From Brasenia schreberi (Eukaryota > Streptophyta > Magnoliopsida > Nymphaeales > Cabombaceae): a stretch of DNA of 64,000 bases. A model generated the notes under the pieces. It had not been told where the DNA came from and did not search any database. It was given only the letters and a program-made list of their open reading frames with translations. Shown piece after piece: positions 61,982-64,000 of the stretch (positions are counted from its first letter, which is position 1; each line of letters begins with the position of its first letter). A program made the translations under genes and the position numbers. Location of the stretch: contig JAYKKT010000091.1 in the NCBI GenBank assembly GCA_036023115.1, forward strand, positions 35,521,001-35,585,000, in the 5' to 3' direction.

Positions 61982-64000
61982 GTTCACCGTGAGGAAATTA
62001 ACAACTTCCAGAATCGACCCTTCAAATGGATCCCATTCATCTCCACCAATGTCCACATTTTTAGTCTCACCCTCATTATAGTTCTTATTAACTGTGAGAA
62101 GGCAATTTGTGAGGACAAAATTAAATCTTGACTCTCTTGGGATTTAGCCTATTCCTTTTCATGAGTGGATAAAGGAATATGTGCTCCACCTCTTTCAGCA
62201 ACAAGAGAGGAAGAGTAAATGTTGTGTAAGGAGCTTCAAGGCAATGGTTTGATGTTTGGGGAGTAGAAGCTCCATACATGACCCACCATTCGCTTTGGTG
62301 TCAAGTTCCACCTATCTTGCAAGTACCATCAAATTAGCCAAGCTCTTAACTGCTACGAACACTTGAGAATTTAACAAACACTGAGGAGGCCTCTCGCCTT
62401 TCCTGAGGATCCAGGAAAGTAATCCTATACGAGACATTTGTTTCTCCCCATACAAATCTCACTGTCCTTATGCTGGGAACTCGGACTCGAACTCGATTTG
62501 GAGTTTCCTCAAGCCATTGCCTCTAATACAATAATACATATTATACCAAATTATAAGAAGTTATGATTACTATAATACAAAAACCAAAGTTTCATGTAAG
62601 AAAAAAGTAAAAGAACTTAGCAACTTGGAAGTTAATTAAATTTACCTAGGATTAAGTGAACGAGTCCAAGAATGAAGTGGTGTGTAACTTTAGTCCATCT
62701 AGAAATTAGGATGTTATACACCACTTCATAGTAGGATGAATGTTGATTCAAACTCCTTTTCCTCGTGTTGATAGGCGGTATTGTTAGTTTCACGGTTGCT
62801 CAATCATACGAATCCCATTTTCTCATAAACCAAATGAAGGTTTGGCTTATCAGTATCACACAATCGAAGCATATCACAAATAGGTCTTGTGAAAGAAAGA
62901 ATATAATCCACCTTGTCCCACCAAGAATCATCAAGAATCATTGCTTTCACATGTGTTGCCTTTCCAAACATCATCCTCTCTATAGGTGAGACCTTCTCAC
63001 TAATCGTAACCATATTTTGGAGACCATGTTTGATGAGTTCTTTAGTCTTTTTAACATGATATGAGGAAGCAAACCTAGTCTCAAGCCCAATAGAAAGTAG
63101 TTTTTGAAGTCACAAACTCATTAAATATGGTAGCTGTAAGCTCGCATAGAATGGTTCATGATAAAATTTCTAATAAACATAGCATCATCAGCTAACAAAG
63201 TGATCCAATGACATTCCTTCGGCATAAACTTGACTCTCATTCTTCTACATCGTGTTTCTAGCCGCACATATATTTTTCAAAGCAAGCAATAATCATCCCA
63301 ACTGCTCTACAAATAGGTGCATTATCTGTGATAACTTGCACAACATTTTGAGATCCAACCTCATTAATAACTTTCATAATTTCATCTTTTCTGGTCAAGT
63401 ATCTTTGATAGGTTGAAGAAATCTCATTAAATGAGCTTTCTCTTTCTACAATAGTGTAGTCCTGATTGTATTGTAACTAGGTGGAGTAAAACCCGAAATT
63501 GAGGTGTTAGAAGCATATTTGAATGCACTAACATAGTAAGGGTTTCTAGCTACATTAAAAGGCAAACCTGTAGAGTAAAATAATCTTGTTATTTCACATG
63601 TCAGGTGATCCTTGTTTGATTGTTAAATGCTTTTGTCAATTGGCTTTCACCTACTCTTTTTCTCTTACTTCCATGAAACGATTCAAGTGTAGGTGGATTT
63701 AAACTTGTAGTTCCACTAGGTAAGGGAACTTGCAATTGTCTAACTTTTTCATGTGCTTTTCTCTGAATTTGTCTCATCTCTGAAAGATATTAATAAGTAA
63801 CACCGAAACAAACAACTATGCCATTTCTTTTTTTCTTTAATAAGTGACACTTCACTCTAAAATATGAACCTTTATAAGTTAAACCACAGTAGTTACACCG
63901 CCAACTTGCATTTTCACCTCCTGTCTTTTTGTCTTATAACAAGGATACATATGCCCAAAGCGGGCAACCTTTTTCGGGTTTTCCAAATTCAAATTTACTA
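61982..64000 (-). pseudogene. hAT-D transposase remnants
   Basis: Minus-strand text in transposase order. Near 63850-63950 is a BED-type finger (NASWRCNYCGLTYKGSYFRV, then a CHLLK). Near 63310-63350 is DUF659 (QNVVQVITDNAP). In 62804-63013 is SPIERMMFGKATHVKAMILD and WWDKVDYILSFTRPICDMLR. Near 62150-62200 is the dimerisation motif (a WSTYSFIHS string). At 61985-62130 is the tail NKNYNEGETKNVDIGGDEWD. These are the blocks of the plant hAT-like family with ILDD.WW..V. Frames are broken, and apparent introns may explain some gaps. Confidence 0.75.

Larger units (their letters stand above)
61023..64000 (-). mobile_element. hAT-like transposon D, runs off the window
   Basis: The left end is probably CCTATGTTGCATGGATATGA followed by GTACCGGTAC/GGTACAGGGTAC words, a GTAC-rich subterminal pattern. 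A (TA)n tract (61125-61181) follows, then a minus-strand hAT-like transposase of the same clade as hAT-C from about 61980 to the window end. The other terminus lies beyond 64000. Confidence 0.65.

Overview
This is a stretch of plant (angiosperm) nuclear DNA. It is AT-rich, with a few intron-split host genes lying in a thick layer of decayed, nested transposable elements and long (TA)n, (GA)n and (TG)n microsatellites. Nothing bacterial, plastid or mitochondrial was seen. The protein matches are typical of a non-grass flowering plant, but the sequence does not fix the species.

Host genes, left to right. (1) 5098-5346 (+): the last coding exon of a CCDC97/DUF2052-family gene. (2) 9201-29078 (+): a complete casein kinase 2 regulatory beta subunit gene. 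Its five coding exons join in frame to 867 nt (288 residues plus stop). Intron 1 is about 15.6 kb and filled with transposons. (3) 42470-43491 (+): exon 1 of a membrane-anchored MORN-repeat protein that ends at a clean splice donor; its later exons were not found in the window. (4) 58676-58889 (-): a broken fragment of a tau-class glutathione S-transferase exon that lies inside a transposon.

Mobile elements fall into a few families. The first is hAT elements (A 10792-15396, B about 17646-23557, E about 44455-47875) whose ends are packed with CGTATCG/CGATACG-type motifs. The second is a hAT-like transposase clade (C about 18205-21224, nested inside B; D from about 61023 past the window end). 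The third is non-autonomous 8-bp-TSD elements that begin CTATGTTATCAATAGCGG (N1 15511-16678, N2 49364-53086, N3 53936 to about 59125). The fourth is RTE-clade LINEs with a (TTG)n tail: a full-length dead copy with a perfect 16-bp TSD at 30741-34000, another near full length at 55197-58077 (-), and truncated copies at 11641-12874, 49939-51112, 51117-52032 and 60130-60245. The fifth is two Ty1/copia elements. Copia-1 (1 to about 1681, +) has an internal deletion. Copia-2 (about 48690-61010, -) has been split by N2, N3 and a 116-bp LINE tail.

The layering gives a relative history. Copia-2 is older than N2 and N3, which in turn are older than the LINEs inside them. hAT-B is older than hAT-C, and hAT-A is older than its LINE. 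The two host introns (CK2 beta intron 1 and the MORN intron) each hold members of the same hAT family. I saw no CRISPR, operon or other discrete new system. The most interesting signals are the CGTATCG-ended hAT family, the N-type element carrying a GST fragment, and the LINE copies that share a mutated catalytic site.
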